From Glaciimonas sp. (GTDB taxonomy: Bacteria > Pseudomonadota > Gammaproteobacteria > Burkholderiales > Burkholderiaceae_D): 64,000 bases of DNA. Under the pieces are notes generated by a model. The model did no database searches and was not told the DNA's origin. It saw nothing but the letters and a program-made list of their open reading frames with translations. Of the stretch, positions 1-8,911 are shown piece by piece; position 1 is the first letter of the stretch, and each line of letters begins with the position of its first letter. Location: the NCBI GenBank assembly GCA_012927625.1, contig JABBOV010000014.1:85250-149249 (forward strand), written 5' to 3'. Both the position numbers and the translations under genes were made by a program.

Positions 1-109
1 AAGTCATTGTGAAAAGGAAAGTCAACACCGTCAGACCGAGCGAAATCGAGATCGGCATGCCGGTCAGCATCAGACAGAGCAGCAGGACAAAGATGATCAG
101 TGCATTCAT
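1..109 (-). CDS. dctM: TRAP transporter large permease DctM (partial, N-terminus only)
   Basis: Only the first 36 codons lie in the window; the gene runs off the left edge. The product begins MNALIIFVLLLCLMLTG, a hydrophobic first helix, and continues GMPISISLGLT, which matches the start of the large (12-TM) permease subunit of tripartite ATP-independent periplasmic transporters. Its ATG overlaps the TGA of dctQ in an ATGA junction, so the two membrane subunits are translationally coupled. DctM forms the sodium-driven conduit for the solute delivered by DctP. The call rests on the short N-terminus plus the unambiguous dctP-dctQ context. Confidence 0.85.
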   Translation of the reverse strand, partial: MNALIIFVLLLCLMLTGMPISISLGLTVLTFLFTMT

Positions 110-666
110 GCTTTTTCCCCTTTAATCTCTTCTTCCAGACCTTCTACATGGGAATGGTCATGTTTTGGCAAGTCGCCGGTTTGAATGAAATGCCAGGCAA
201 CCTGCAGGAAACGAAACGCCATCAGGTAGGAGCCAAGCGGCACCGCCATATAGACAATCCACATTGGAATTTCCAGTACCTCGGAAACGCTGCTGGTATG
301 ACTTAGCTCGTAGACGAATTTGGCGCCGAAAGTACCGACCAGGCCGGTGAATGTTGCACCGGCCAGCAGGCCGAAGATGATGAATTTTTTGCGCCAGGGC
401 GTATTCAACTTGTTGATCAAGACGTCAACGCCGACGTGGATGCCGGTGCGCACGCCATAAGCGGCACCGAACTTTGCCATCCAGACGAACATATAAATGG
501 TCAATTCCTGGGCCCAACTGGTATTGATGTGGATCAGTGCATCCTGGATGCCGAACAGGGTAATACCGGACGCGTAGCGGTGCAGGACAGCGACAAAGGT
601 GACAATGGTTGCCGCTGCCATCAAGAAGGCGATCAGCCATTCTTCAAGATGATCAAGAATTTTCAT
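106..666 (-). CDS. dctQ: TRAP transporter small permease DctQ
   Basis: 186-residue inner-membrane protein with four hydrophobic segments (about residues 11-30, 55-73, 100-120 and 140-160), the pattern of the small TRAP permease that pairs with DctM. The open frame extends 42 codons further upstream, but the ATG at 664-666 starts MKILDHLEEWLIAFLMAAA, where family members start, and the extension is low-complexity and Pro/Ser rich. It lies between dctP (about 180 bp upstream) and dctM (4-nt overlap). The C-terminus is hydrophilic with His and acidic residues. Substrate cannot be read from this subunit; the DctS/DctR pair nearby suggests C4-dicarboxylates. Confidence 0.88.
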   Translation of the reverse strand: MKILDHLEEWLIAFLMAAATIVTFVAVLHRYASGITLFGIQDALIHINTSWAQELTIYMFVWMAKFGAAYGVRTGIHVGVDVLINKLNTPWRKKFIIFGLLAGATFTGLVGTFGAKFVYELSHTSSVSEVLEIPMWIVYMAVPLGSYLMAFRFLQVAWHFIQTGDLPKHDHSHVEGLEEEIKGEKA

Positions 667-736
667 GGGTTTCCCGATAGGCGTGGGAGTTAAGGATAAT
701 GACGGGGGTATGCTTGGTTTGTGCAGCTTTACCGCA

Positions 737-779
737 TGTATTTGTGCGGTATTAAAAATACTATTACCGGTATATTCCA
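737..779. repeat. AT-rich intergenic element (copy 1 of 7, partial)
   Basis: ATGTATTTGTGCGGTATTAA then AAATACTATTACCGGTATATTCC. Shows the GCGG core and an ATATTCC end of the family but is shorter and more diverged. In the gap between dctQ and dctP. Confidence 0.35.
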
Positions 780-849
780 CGCAAAAAAACACGCGACTTA
801 CAAGTCAAGAATGCTTGCAAGCCGCATAGTTACCGTACTGACTGGAGAA

Positions 850-1854
850 TCACTTCAGGAGCAGTGCTGCCGATTCCTTGTTGATGGAAGAAATCAGATC
901 CTTGCCGATGCGGCTTTCCATTTGTTTCTGGACCGGCGCCAAGGCTTTGCGCCATTCGACCTGTTCTTTGCCGTTCAAATCATACACAGTCGTTTTGCCG
1001 GAAGCCCTGACGGCGGCCATCGCCTTGTCGTTTTCTTGCTGGGCGATCGCATTGGCGTAGCGGGTCGATTCTTTCATCGCACCTTCCAGTTCGGTGCGAA
1101 TATCGGCCGGCAAGCCATCCCAGAATTTCTTGTTGACGATCACTGCATAGCCTAGATAGCCATGTTTGGTCATAGTGACGTGCTTTTGCACTTCATACAT
1201 TTTTTGCGTGTACAAATTCGATGGTGGGTTCTCGGTGCCGTCCACCACGCCAGTTTGCAATGCTTGGTACACCTCGGAGAAAGCCATTACCTGCGGGTTT
1301 GCGCCCAGCGCACGCATCTGCGCATCCAGTACCTTGGATGACTGGATACGCATTTTCAAGCCTTTCATGTCTGCCGGTGAATGCAACGGCGTGTTGGCCG
1401 ACATGACCTTGAAACCGTTATCCCAGAAAGCCAGGCCGATGATGCCCTTGGGTTCGAGTTTTTTCAGCAGACTCTTGCCGATCGGACCTTCGGTTACGCG
1501 ATACAGCACATCCTTGGAAGGGAAAATATACGGCAGGTCGAAGACTTCAAATTCCCGCACGCCCAATGGGCCGAATTTTGCCAGCGATGGCGCCAGCATC
1601 TGGACTGCACCGAGTTGCAATGCTTCCAGTTCTTCCTTGTCCTTATACAAGGTGCTGTTGGGATATACCTCAACCTTAACGCGGCCTTTGGTATATTTTT
1701 CTGCCAATTCCTTAAAACGATCGGCAGCTTTGCCTTTCGGCGTGTCCTTTGCAACCACGTGGCTGAACTTGATGACGATCGGGGCTTGTGCAAAAGCAAT
1801 CGGGCTTATGAGTAACGCCGACGCCAGCGCCAGGAATAGTGTTTTGAGTTTCAT
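850..1854 (-). CDS. dctP: TRAP transporter periplasmic solute-binding protein DctP
   Basis: 334 residues, the usual size for the DctP family. Residues 1-22 form a Sec signal peptide ending AFA, and the mature protein starts QAPIVIKFSHVVAKDTPKGK, a typical DctP opening. The ligand-binding Arg motif appears as KGLKMRIQSSKVL near residue 165, and GVVDGTENPPSNLY is the conserved second-lobe segment. It captures an organic acid, probably a C4-dicarboxylate, in the periplasm and hands it to DctQM. First gene of the leftward dctPQM operon; its promoter must lie in 1855-2027, shared with the divergent sensor kinase gene. Confidence 0.9.
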   Translation of the reverse strand: MKLKTLFLALASALLISPIAFAQAPIVIKFSHVVAKDTPKGKAADRFKELAEKYTKGRVKVEVYPNSTLYKDKEELEALQLGAVQMLAPSLAKFGPLGVREFEVFDLPYIFPSKDVLYRVTEGPIGKSLLKKLEPKGIIGLAFWDNGFKVMSANTPLHSPADMKGLKMRIQSSKVLDAQMRALGANPQVMAFSEVYQALQTGVVDGTENPPSNLYTQKMYEVQKHVTMTKHGYLGYAVIVNKKFWDGLPADIRTELEGAMKESTRYANAIAQQENDKAMAAVRASGKTTVYDLNGKEQVEWRKALAPVQKQMESRIGKDLISSINKESAALLLK

Positions 1855-2027
1855 GTTTGTCTCCGGTAAATGTGAAAAACGTTTTTTAAATATTTCGTTA
1901 TTTTTGCAAGTCTTTCATGGCAGCACAATTGTGGATAACCACAACCCGAAAAAGCTGCTTCAGCCTGAACCTTAAAAAACAGGCATAGAATATTCGGTAA
2001 AATTTCAGGCCAAGCAATAGCCCCATC

Positions 2028-4097
2028 TTGAATACGCTAGAAAGACGCTTTGCTCCTATGACAATTGCTGGATTTAAATATTTTGGTGCCGTTCCGTTGC
2101 AACCTAAGCAGGCATGGCGCTGGCTGCTGCCAGTGATGCTGGTATTGCTGGTGTTGTCGATGCTGATATGGCTGCCATGGCAAGTACGGCAGATGGAAGT
2201 CGGCGAACGTCAAGAACAGATGATTGCCGATACGCTTTGGGTAGAGCAGGCGATTCGCTTTCAGTTACGGCGGAATGAAGAAATTTTTCACCAAGTTGGA
2301 ACCGAAATTGCCAGCGGATACCTGTCGCCTGACAAATTGCACGAACGTACCGTGCTGTTACTAAAAAGTAGCAGTGAGATTCGGCAGGTCATGTGGCTGG
2401 ATGCGGCAGGACGGATAGTTGCGTTCAGCGATCAGCGATCAATCGCTTCCTCGCGGCTGCCGGATGCATCGGCGCAAGCATCGGTCAACGCGCGCAAGCT
2501 GAAATCGCCGCAATATAGTCATCCGTTCAAAACCGATAGCGTAAGCGGCGTGTCGGGGTTGATCTTGATGGATTGCCACTTGCCGATCTTCAGTCACGGC
2601 CAATACAGCGGTAGTCTGGTGATTCGTTATGCGTTGCAGGATATTCTCGATCAGATGGTGCCGTGGTGGTTCGCTCAGGATAACCAGATCGTATTGGCCG
2701 ACGACGACGATGTCATTTTCGCCCAGCGGGCGGCCGGCGGCATGGGACGCGGCGTGTACACACATCGCCACACGCTCGATTTGCCGGGAGCAGCAGTGTA
2801 TCTGCGCACCAATAGCGTCAAAAGTGCGCCGACTCTGCTGCCCAATTTGCTGGTTGGCTCTATCATTCTGCTGGCGCTGGGCCTGATCTGGAGTTTATGG
2901 GCGTTGTGGCGGGATATCAATCGTCGGCTGGCGGCGGAAGGTGCGCTGCGTGAGCAGGTTGCCTTCCGTATTGCGATGGAAAACTCGCTCGTGACCGGGC
3001 TGCGGGCACGCGACCTTGAAGGGCGGATTAGCTATGTTAATCCGGCGTTCTGCCAGATGGTTGGTTTAACTGCCGATCAATTGCTCAACAAGGTTCCGCC
3101 GATGCCGTACTGGGCCCCAGAGGCGATCGAAGACCATGAAGGGCGCTTTGCCCAAGTCTTGGCCGGCACCGTACAGCGACATGGTTTTGAGATCATATTT
3201 CAGCGTGCCAACGGCGAACGGTTCCCGGTGCTGATTTTCGAATCGCCTCTGCTGGACGACAGCGGTAAGCAGACTGGCTGGATGGGGTCGATCCTGGATA
3301 TTTCGGATCGCAAAAGAGTGGAGGAATTAAACCTTCAGCAGCAGGAAAAGTTGCAATCCAGTGCGCGTCTGGCAACTATGGGCGAACTGGCATCGACATT
3401 GGCGCATGAACTCAATCAGCCGCTGGCCGCCATTTCCAGTTACACCGTCGGCGCCATCAATCTGCTGCAGTCAGGCGTGGTTGACCCTGCGTTGTTGACA
3501 CCGGCGCTAAAAAAGGCCAACGCGCAAGTGCAGCGCGCCGGCTTGATCATTCGCAGCGTGCATGAGTTCGTCAAGCGGCGCGAACCGACCCGCGAACCGG
3601 TTTCGATGCAAAATCTGATCGACAGTGTGATGCCGCTGATTGAACTGCAGGCGCAACAGAGTTACGTCGCTATCCAGTTCAGCATTATCCCCAGGCTACC
3701 GAACGTGCTGGCCGACCGTGTGATGCTGGAGCAGGTGTTACTGAACCTGACGCGCAATGCCATTGAGTCAATGCAGCAGGTTGCTGCCGAGCGGCGTATC
3801 TTGCGCATCACCGTCAGCGCAGATAATGTGCCGTTCAATACTGCAGCAGCGCTTGCGAATGTGGTGGTATCCGTGATCGACCAGGGGCACGGGATCGCGC
3901 CGGAAGTGGCCAAACACTTGTTTTCGCCTTTCTTTTCGACCAAGGCCGAGGGCATGGGAATCGGTCTGAAAATATGCCGTACCACGTTGGAGTTTCATGG
4001 CGGCACCCTGAATTATGTGAATAACCCGCTTGGCGGTACAATTTTCCGCTTTTCATTGCCACCGCATCTGCCACGTCTGGCGCAGTTGTCCGAATAA
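2028..4097 (+). CDS. dctS: Sensor histidine kinase, DctS/DctB type
   Basis: 689 residues. Two transmembrane segments (about 26-45 and 280-298) bracket a large periplasmic sensor region, followed by a PAS domain (about 315-430), a HisKA domain with phosphoacceptor His460 in LAHELNQPLAAISSY, and a HATPase_c domain with an N box (NLTRNAIESM), G1 (DQGHGIAP) and G2 (GMGIGLKICR). This architecture is that of DctS, which senses external C4-dicarboxylates for TRAP systems. It is divergent from dctP and directly precedes dctR, so it probably controls the adjacent transporter. The ligand is inferred from context only. Confidence 0.88.
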   Translation: MNTLERRFAPMTIAGFKYFGAVPLQPKQAWRWLLPVMLVLLVLSMLIWLPWQVRQMEVGERQEQMIADTLWVEQAIRFQLRRNEEIFHQVGTEIASGYLSPDKLHERTVLLLKSSSEIRQVMWLDAAGRIVAFSDQRSIASSRLPDASAQASVNARKLKSPQYSHPFKTDSVSGVSGLILMDCHLPIFSHGQYSGSLVIRYALQDILDQMVPWWFAQDNQIVLADDDDVIFAQRAAGGMGRGVYTHRHTLDLPGAAVYLRTNSVKSAPTLLPNLLVGSIILLALGLIWSLWALWRDINRRLAAEGALREQVAFRIAMENSLVTGLRARDLEGRISYVNPAFCQMVGLTADQLLNKVPPMPYWAPEAIEDHEGRFAQVLAGTVQRHGFEIIFQRANGERFPVLIFESPLLDDSGKQTGWMGSILDISDRKRVEELNLQQQEKLQSSARLATMGELASTLAHELNQPLAAISSYTVGAINLLQSGVVDPALLTPALKKANAQVQRAGLIIRSVHEFVKRREPTREPVSMQNLIDSVMPLIELQAQQSYVAIQFSIIPRLPNVLADRVMLEQVLLNLTRNAIESMQQVAAERRILRITVSADNVPFNTAAALANVVVSVIDQGHGIAPEVAKHLFSPFFSTKAEGMGIGLKICRTTLEFHGGTLNYVNNPLGGTIFRFSLPPHLPRLAQLSE

Positions 4098-4110
4098 CCG
4101 AGGAACCCGC

Positions 4111-4701
4111 ATGCTGCACATAGTCGATGACGAAGAAGTAATTCGCGACTCACTGCTATGGCTGGCCAGATCGCGCGCCATCGCCGCCACAGCCTACGCC
4201 AGCGCCACTGAGTTTTTGCTCGCCCTCGATGGCAAGGTTGCCTTCGATGCGCAAGGTGAATGCTTGCTGCTCGACGTCCGCATGCCCGATATGAATGGCA
4301 TTGCGCTGTTTGACGTGCTGGCAGGGCGCGGCTTGACGCGACAGTTGCCGGTGATTTTTCTGACCGGTCACGGCGATGTGCCGATGGCGGTCGATACTTT
4401 AAAACGCGGTGCGTTCGATTTTTTCGAAAAACCGCTGAACGATAACAAGTTGATGGACCGGGCGCAGGAAGCCTTGCTGATCTCTATGGATGCCGGCATT
4501 ATGGCGCTGATCCAGCGTCGTCTGGAAACCCTGTCGGTGCGCGAGCGCGAAGTGCTGGATCTGATTCTGGACGGGAAAATGAACAAGATCGTCGCGGATG
4601 AACTTGGCATCAGTATGCGCACAGTCGAAGTGCATCGCGCCCATATTTTCGACAAGATGCATGTCAAGACCGCGGTCGAACTGGCGCGGTTGCTGAAGTA
4701 A
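4111..4701 (+). CDS. dctR: Response regulator, DctR/FixJ type (LuxR HTH)
   Basis: 196 residues: receiver domain with acidic pocket IVDDEE, phosphorylation site Asp55 in LLLDVRMPD, conserved Thr and Lys (FLTGHGDV, EKPLND), then a LuxR/FixJ C-terminal HTH (LSVREREVLDLILDGKMNK, TVEVHRAHIFDKM). The ATG at 4111 follows an AGGA sequence and lies 13 bp after dctS; an upstream in-frame extension overlaps dctS and is unlikely to be used. It should be phosphorylated by the preceding kinase and activate the dctPQM promoter. The gene ends 19 bp from the convergent sensor kinase gene. Confidence 0.88.
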   Translation: MLHIVDDEEVIRDSLLWLARSRAIAATAYASATEFLLALDGKVAFDAQGECLLLDVRMPDMNGIALFDVLAGRGLTRQLPVIFLTGHGDVPMAVDTLKRGAFDFFEKPLNDNKLMDRAQEALLISMDAGIMALIQRRLETLSVREREVLDLILDGKMNKIVADELGISMRTVEVHRAHIFDKMHVKTAVELARLLK

Positions 4702-4720
4702 TTCTGAATTTGACAGGCGG

Positions 4721-6085
4721 CTAACTTTTATTCCCTGCATGAAATTGCAAGCTCACTCCCAGTCCTGTGCCATGCAAGCCAGCCCCCAATGCAAGCGTGG
4801 CGCGGTGTACCTGCGCGATGCGCTCGACAATCGACAGCCCCAGGCCGCTGCCGCTGGCACCGTTGCCACCGACACGGTAGAAACGGTGCAGCACGCGCTC
4901 TTTATCCTGCTCCGACAGGCCGGGGCCGTCATCCTTGACGTACAGCATGACGCAACCTCCCACCCTCTGAATGCCGATCTCGATGCAGCCTTGCGGTGGG
5001 GTGTAGCGAATCGCGTTGTCGATCAGATTGCCGATCAGCGCTTCCAGCAGCACCGGGTCGCCTTGTATTGGGAGCTGTGCGTCACTCTCAACGCTGACGC
5101 TGAGGTCGATCTCCTTGTCGAGGGCGCTGTTGGCATAACGGGCCGCAGATTGCCGGGCCAGTTCGCCCAGTTCGACGCTTTGCTGCGTTTCCGGCGCCAG
5201 ATGATCGAGCCGGGCCAGCATCAGCAACTGTGCGCTGAGACGGGTAGTGCGGTTGATGCCTTCAATGATGCCATGCAAGGCCTGATCTTGTTGCTGTCGA
5301 TCCTGTGCGGCCAGCGCGACTTCAGCCTGCACCTTGATGGCCGCCAGCGGTGTGCGTAATTCGTGGGCGGCATCCGCAGTGAAGCGGCGCTCCTGATCCA
5401 TCGAATGCGACAGCCGTTCCAGCAAGCCGTTGAGCGAGACGATCAGGGCCTGAACTTCCCTGGGTGTGTTGTGCAAGGTAATCAGGTCCAGTTTGCCTGC
5501 GCTGCGGGCGGCAATCGCTGCCGACAGTGATTGCAACGGTCGCAGGCAGCGCCCGATACTGAGCCAGATCAGCAACGCCAAACCCGGCAACCCAATCAGC
5601 AGTGGCGCCATCATGCGCCGCATGATGTCACTGGCCAGATGGCTGCGTTGCTGCGCATCTTCAAATACACGCACCTGGAAGCCGTGTTTTTGGCTCCAAA
5701 GCGCCAGCGTGCGCCAGCTCTTGCCTTGCACCTCGATAGTGCCGATGCCGCTGCCGGCACGGAAGCCGATCTGCGGCGCGCTGGCGTTTTGCAGCAACAG
5801 GCGAGCGTCGGCACCCCAGACCTGAAACGGTAGCACTTTGCCCTGGTGGTCTTTTGTGCCGTCGTGCTCTTCGATAGCTGTGCTTTCGTTATCGGCCAGG
5901 TGTTGCAGGAGGTTCAAGTCCAGCAGCAGGATGCTGCGGGCATCTTGCTCCATTTGGGCGTCGAGCAGTTCGCTGATTTCTTCGTGCGATTCCCAGTAGC
6001 TGAACACGGCCATTGCGCCCCAGACCACCAGCAAGCTGGACATGATCATTAACGTCAGGTGCTGCCGCAGCGAAAGTCGCTTCAT
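4721..6085 (-). CDS. Sensor histidine kinase, QseC/PmrB-like
   Basis: 454 residues: N-terminal TM (about 10-30), periplasmic stretch to about 157, second TM (158-178), HAMP-like linker, HisKA with His241 in DAAHELRTPLAAIKVQ, and a HATPase_c domain with IGNLIDNAIRYTP, VKDDGPGLS and GASGSGLGLSIVERIA. Overlaps the response regulator gene by 4 nt (its ATG lies inside that gene's last codons), so the pair is one operon. Domain order and HisKA sequence match the QseC/PmrB/TctE group that partners OmpR-type regulators. The stimulus cannot be read from sequence. See the CTTAAG box upstream of the operon. Confidence 0.85.
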   Translation of the reverse strand: MKRLSLRQHLTLMIMSSLLVVWGAMAVFSYWESHEEISELLDAQMEQDARSILLLDLNLLQHLADNESTAIEEHDGTKDHQGKVLPFQVWGADARLLLQNASAPQIGFRAGSGIGTIEVQGKSWRTLALWSQKHGFQVRVFEDAQQRSHLASDIMRRMMAPLLIGLPGLALLIWLSIGRCLRPLQSLSAAIAARSAGKLDLITLHNTPREVQALIVSLNGLLERLSHSMDQERRFTADAAHELRTPLAAIKVQAEVALAAQDRQQQDQALHGIIEGINRTTRLSAQLLMLARLDHLAPETQQSVELGELARQSAARYANSALDKEIDLSVSVESDAQLPIQGDPVLLEALIGNLIDNAIRYTPPQGCIEIGIQRVGGCVMLYVKDDGPGLSEQDKERVLHRFYRVGGNGASGSGLGLSIVERIAQVHRATLALGAGLHGTGLGVSLQFHAGNKS

Positions 6086-6747
6086 GGCGTCTCCTTGCGA
6101 ATCAGGTAGCCGACGCCGCGGATGGTCTTGATCAATTGGTCGCCGAGTTTCTTGCGCAGGTTGTGGATGTGAACCTCGATCGCATTACTTTCGACTTCCT
6201 CGTTCCAGCCGTACAAGCTTTCCTCCAGCCGGGCACGCGACAGTGCAGTGCCTTTATGCTCCAGCAGGTCGATCAGAATCGCGCACTCGCGCGCTGATAG
6301 CTGGATTGTCCGGCCGTCCTGCGTCACCTGTAGCGTGGCTGGATCGAGTTGCAGATTGGCGTGCTGGATAATGGCGGCACTGCGGCCATGCGCACGGCGT
6401 AGCAGCGCGCGGATGCGGGCCACCAGTTCAACCAGGTCGAACGGCTTGATCAAATAATCGTCGGCCCCGGCATTGAGCCCCGCGACCCGGTCTTGCACCG
6501 TGTCGCGCGCAGTCAGGATCAGTACCGGAATGTCGCGCCCCTTGTTGCGCAAACTCTTCAGTAGATCGAGTCCGCTCATGCGCGGCAGGCCCAGATCGAG
6601 CACCAGTAATTCGTAGTCGACCGCATCCAGCGCCAACGCCGCCGCACGGCCATCGAGCGCACGGTCTACTGCAAACCCGGCCTGCTTCAGCCCGGCCTCG
6701 ATCCCTTGTCCGAGCAGCGCATCGTCTTCCACCACTAGCAAACGCAT
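6082..6747 (-). CDS. OmpR-family response regulator, QseB/PmrA-like
   Basis: 221 residues. The receiver domain starts MRLLVVEDDALLGQG with phosphoacceptor Asp51 (LLVLDLGLPRMSG) and switch residues ILTARD and KPFD. The C-terminal winged helix (about 125-218) shows LSARECAILIDLLEHKG and SNAIEVHIHNLRKKLG, typical of QseB/PmrA. The ATG at 6745-6747 is chosen because the preceding 29 in-frame codons have no receiver homology. First gene of the two-gene operon. About 50 bp upstream is a direct repeat of CTTAAG spaced by 5 bp, the binding architecture of PmrA/QseB-type regulators, so autoregulation is likely. Confidence 0.88.
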   Translation of the reverse strand: MRLLVVEDDALLGQGIEAGLKQAGFAVDRALDGRAAALALDAVDYELLVLDLGLPRMSGLDLLKSLRNKGRDIPVLILTARDTVQDRVAGLNAGADDYLIKPFDLVELVARIRALLRRAHGRSAAIIQHANLQLDPATLQVTQDGRTIQLSARECAILIDLLEHKGTALSRARLEESLYGWNEEVESNAIEVHIHNLRKKLGDQLIKTIRGVGYLIRKETP

Positions 6748-6796
6748 GTGTTCTCCCGTATTTTTAACCAGCAGGACTGCAGTATGGCTGGGTTGT

Positions 6797-6813
6797 CTTA
6801 AGGTTTGCTTAAG
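6797..6813. promoter_or_regulatory. PmrA/QseB-type tandem box upstream of the response regulator
   Basis: CTTAAG, 5 bp (GTTTG), CTTAAG: two hexamers 11 bp apart in direct orientation. Each hexamer is itself palindromic, so the box works on either strand. It lies 50 bp from the start codon of the response regulator and is nearly identical to the box at 7131-7147. Family knowledge: PmrA and QseB bind direct hexamer repeats with 5-bp spacing. Function here is inferred. Confidence 0.65.
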
Positions 6814-6869
6814 AATAATTGCTGACTGTTGCACCGCCTGTGATTCTTGATTATTTTTACATACTATAT

Positions 6870-6930
6870 TATGTATTTTTAAAATTGCTTTGTTTATATG
6901 CGGTGGATGCTATTTTTTTAAACATACTCA
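6870..6930. repeat. AT-rich intergenic element (copy 2 of 7)
   Basis: Shares the family pattern: GTATTTTTAA-like left part, central TATATGCGGTGGATGC, a run of T, and ACATACTC at the right. It sits in the 447-bp gap between the response regulator and the DUF5666 lipoprotein gene, flanked by the two CTTAAG boxes. No gene is seen in this gap. Confidence 0.5.
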
Positions 6931-7130
6931 TGCTATTTAATGAGAGTGAGTAATTCTCGAAACTGTATTGGCAACATCCGGGCGAAGCAGTTTCCTACCA
7001 AGCCACGCCGCAGCGGTTTTGCTTGATATAACGCCAAATGGATGGCCAAAGTTAAAGTGATTTTGTGGCTAAAAAATCCGATACGCGATACTTCAGAGTC
7101 GCTTCAGGCCAACTGCCCAACTTTGCCATT

Positions 7131-7147
7131 CTTAAGGTTCGCTTAAG
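7131..7147. promoter_or_regulatory. PmrA/QseB-type tandem box upstream of the lipoprotein gene
   Basis: CTTAAG, GTTCG, CTTAAG: the same 6-5-6 arrangement as at 6797-6813, differing by one base in the spacer. It ends 46 bp before the chosen start codon of the DUF5666 lipoprotein. The matching boxes suggest that the lipoprotein gene is a direct target of the neighbouring two-component system. Inference from sequence match only. Confidence 0.65.
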
Positions 7148-7193
7148 CTGGGGAATCTACATTGATGCTTTCGGTAATCAAAAAGGGGCAAAA

Positions 7194-8762
7194 ATGTATT
7201 CGTATATTCAGACAAAAAATAGTTTTCCGCTGAAACTTTTCATCCTGGCGCCGCTTTCCCTTGCTTTGCTTGCCGCGTGCGGCGGTGGCAGTTCGACAGG
7301 TAGCAGCGTGCAGAATCCGCCCGCTCCATCCCTTCTGTCCAGCACGCTCTACGCAGGCTCGGTTTCAGGGCTGGGTTCGATCGTGGTTAATGGCGTGCGT
7401 TTCGAGACGGTGGGCGCACGGGTGCTCGAAGCCGATGATCCCTATGGCACAGCGGCCTACACGGAGCAAATCAGGTTGGGAATGACGGTGGCAGTGGAAG
7501 GCTCGGCGGATGACAATAATGGGACTGGGACAGCCAGCACAATACGCATCGACGGCGGGATGCGGGGCCAGGTTGGCGCGGTCGATATAGCGGCTGGCAC
7601 CCTGCGTGTAAACGGCCAAACCGTCAAGGTCGACGCCAGCACGATGATGCAGGGCGCGACTGGCCTGGCCGGCATCGCCACTACAAACTGGGTGGAAGTG
7701 TACGGTCTGGCGCAGAGCGACGGCAGTTACCTCGCCACGCGCATCGAGGTGTATGGCTCCCGGGGCGGCCTTGAGTCTAGCTACCCGAAAGCCTCTACCT
7801 TCCCAGTCTCGTTGCGCGGCATAGTCTGGACCAGCGCATCCGGCAGCTTCACCTTGCATGACGGCAACAACGGCACCATTACTGTCAACTATGGCGCAGC
7901 GGATGTGTTGCCCGCCGGAGTCGGTATTGCGGCAGGCAGCAGCGTGCGTATTTTGGCAAATACGGCACCGGACGGCAACGGCGCGGTGCTTGCTTCCAAG
8001 GTACTGGTGCTCAATCCTTCCAACCTGTCGAGCGCTAACTCGGCCTTGTCGTACATCAAGCTCAAAGGTGTGGTGGATAGCGTGGTCGGCAATACGCTGG
8101 TGGTTTCCGGGACGACGGTGGATATTTCTGCAGCCATCAAGCCGGCCGGCGCGATCGCCAAGAACCAGGTCATCGAGGTCAAGGGCACACTGAGCAAGGG
8201 CATTCTGTTGGCCAGCAAAGTGGAATTCGATAGCAGGGAGACTCTCTACACGGAGCGACAGGGTGGCAGCAGCAGTAATGTCGGCTACAAGCAGGAACTG
8301 TACGGAATGATCTCCGGCTTTGACGCCGCACTGAACACTTTCGTGGTGCAGGGCGTCACAGTGCAGTCGAACAGCGCCACCAGGTTCGAATACGGCTACA
8401 CCAAATTGGCCAACGACGTGTTCGTGGAAGTCAAGGGCGCGTTGCAAAATGGCGTTTTGCTGGCGTCCAAGATCGATGTCAAGGGCGTTACCGTGAACGG
8501 TTCTGTCGGCGATAGCGCCAGCAAGGACGACGCCCTTGGCAAGTCGAGCGGCGGCAGCAGCTTCGAGATTTACGGCACGCTCACGTGCAGTACTTACCCT
8601 AGCGCCTGCACCATCAATAGCAGCGTCAATTCCGTGAAGACCAACCTGGTTGCGGCCCAATGGGAAAAAGGTGCTTATGCCGCCAACAGTTATGTTGAGG
8701 CAAAAGGTTACCTGGATCAGTCCAGCGTGTTCCAGGTCACCAAGATCGAAGTCAAGCGCTGA
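7194..8762 (+). CDS. DUF5666 repeat lipoprotein
   Basis: 522 residues from the ATG at 7194. The start begins MYSYIQTKNSFPLKLF and leads into a lipoprotein signal peptide with lipobox LLAAC (Cys29) followed by GGGSS. The rest is a string of about six related beta-rich modules with recurring patterns such as SGLGSIVVNGVRFET, TIRIDG, EVKGTL...LASKVEF and EVKGALQNGVLLASKIDV, the hallmark of DUF5666. Function of the family is unknown; members are secreted or outer-membrane-tethered. A further in-frame 43 codons upstream overlap the CTTAAG box and lack a signal peptide, so they are excluded. Ends just before a strong terminator hairpin. Confidence 0.8.
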   Translation: MYSYIQTKNSFPLKLFILAPLSLALLAACGGGSSTGSSVQNPPAPSLLSSTLYAGSVSGLGSIVVNGVRFETVGARVLEADDPYGTAAYTEQIRLGMTVAVEGSADDNNGTGTASTIRIDGGMRGQVGAVDIAAGTLRVNGQTVKVDASTMMQGATGLAGIATTNWVEVYGLAQSDGSYLATRIEVYGSRGGLESSYPKASTFPVSLRGIVWTSASGSFTLHDGNNGTITVNYGAADVLPAGVGIAAGSSVRILANTAPDGNGAVLASKVLVLNPSNLSSANSALSYIKLKGVVDSVVGNTLVVSGTTVDISAAIKPAGAIAKNQVIEVKGTLSKGILLASKVEFDSRETLYTERQGGSSSNVGYKQELYGMISGFDAALNTFVVQGVTVQSNSATRFEYGYTKLANDVFVEVKGALQNGVLLASKIDVKGVTVNGSVGDSASKDDALGKSSGGSSFEIYGTLTCSTYPSACTINSSVNSVKTNLVAAQWEKGAYAANSYVEAKGYLDQSSVFQVTKIEVKR

Positions 8763-8773
8763 TCTTACGGCCC

Positions 8774-8800
8774 GGGCACTGCACCAAACGTGCAGTGCCC
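8774..8800 (+). terminator. Hairpin terminator after the DUF5666 gene
   Basis: Perfect 11-bp stem GGGCACTGCAC / GTGCAGTGCCC with a 5-nt loop, beginning 12 bp after the stop codon and followed by GTCTTAATTA. The T tract is weak, but the stem is strong. Confidence 0.7.
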
Positions 8801-8816
8801 GTCTTAATTAATAAGC

Positions 8817-8879
8817 GGTGTATTTTTTTAAATATCAATGAATACATGCGGAAAATGCCATATTTTTAATGGTACTCCC
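8817..8879. repeat. AT-rich intergenic element (copy 3 of 7)
   Basis: GCGGTGTATTTTTTTAA at the left, central ACATGCGGAAAATGCC, then ATTTTTAATGGTACTCCC at the right. It lies in the intergenic gap between the lipoprotein terminator and the 3' end of cysB. Same pattern as copies at 22667, 36215, 55366 and 56321. Confidence 0.55.
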
Positions 8880-8911
8880 ACACTGTATTAGTGCGCGCCT
8901 GAGTCAGGCCC

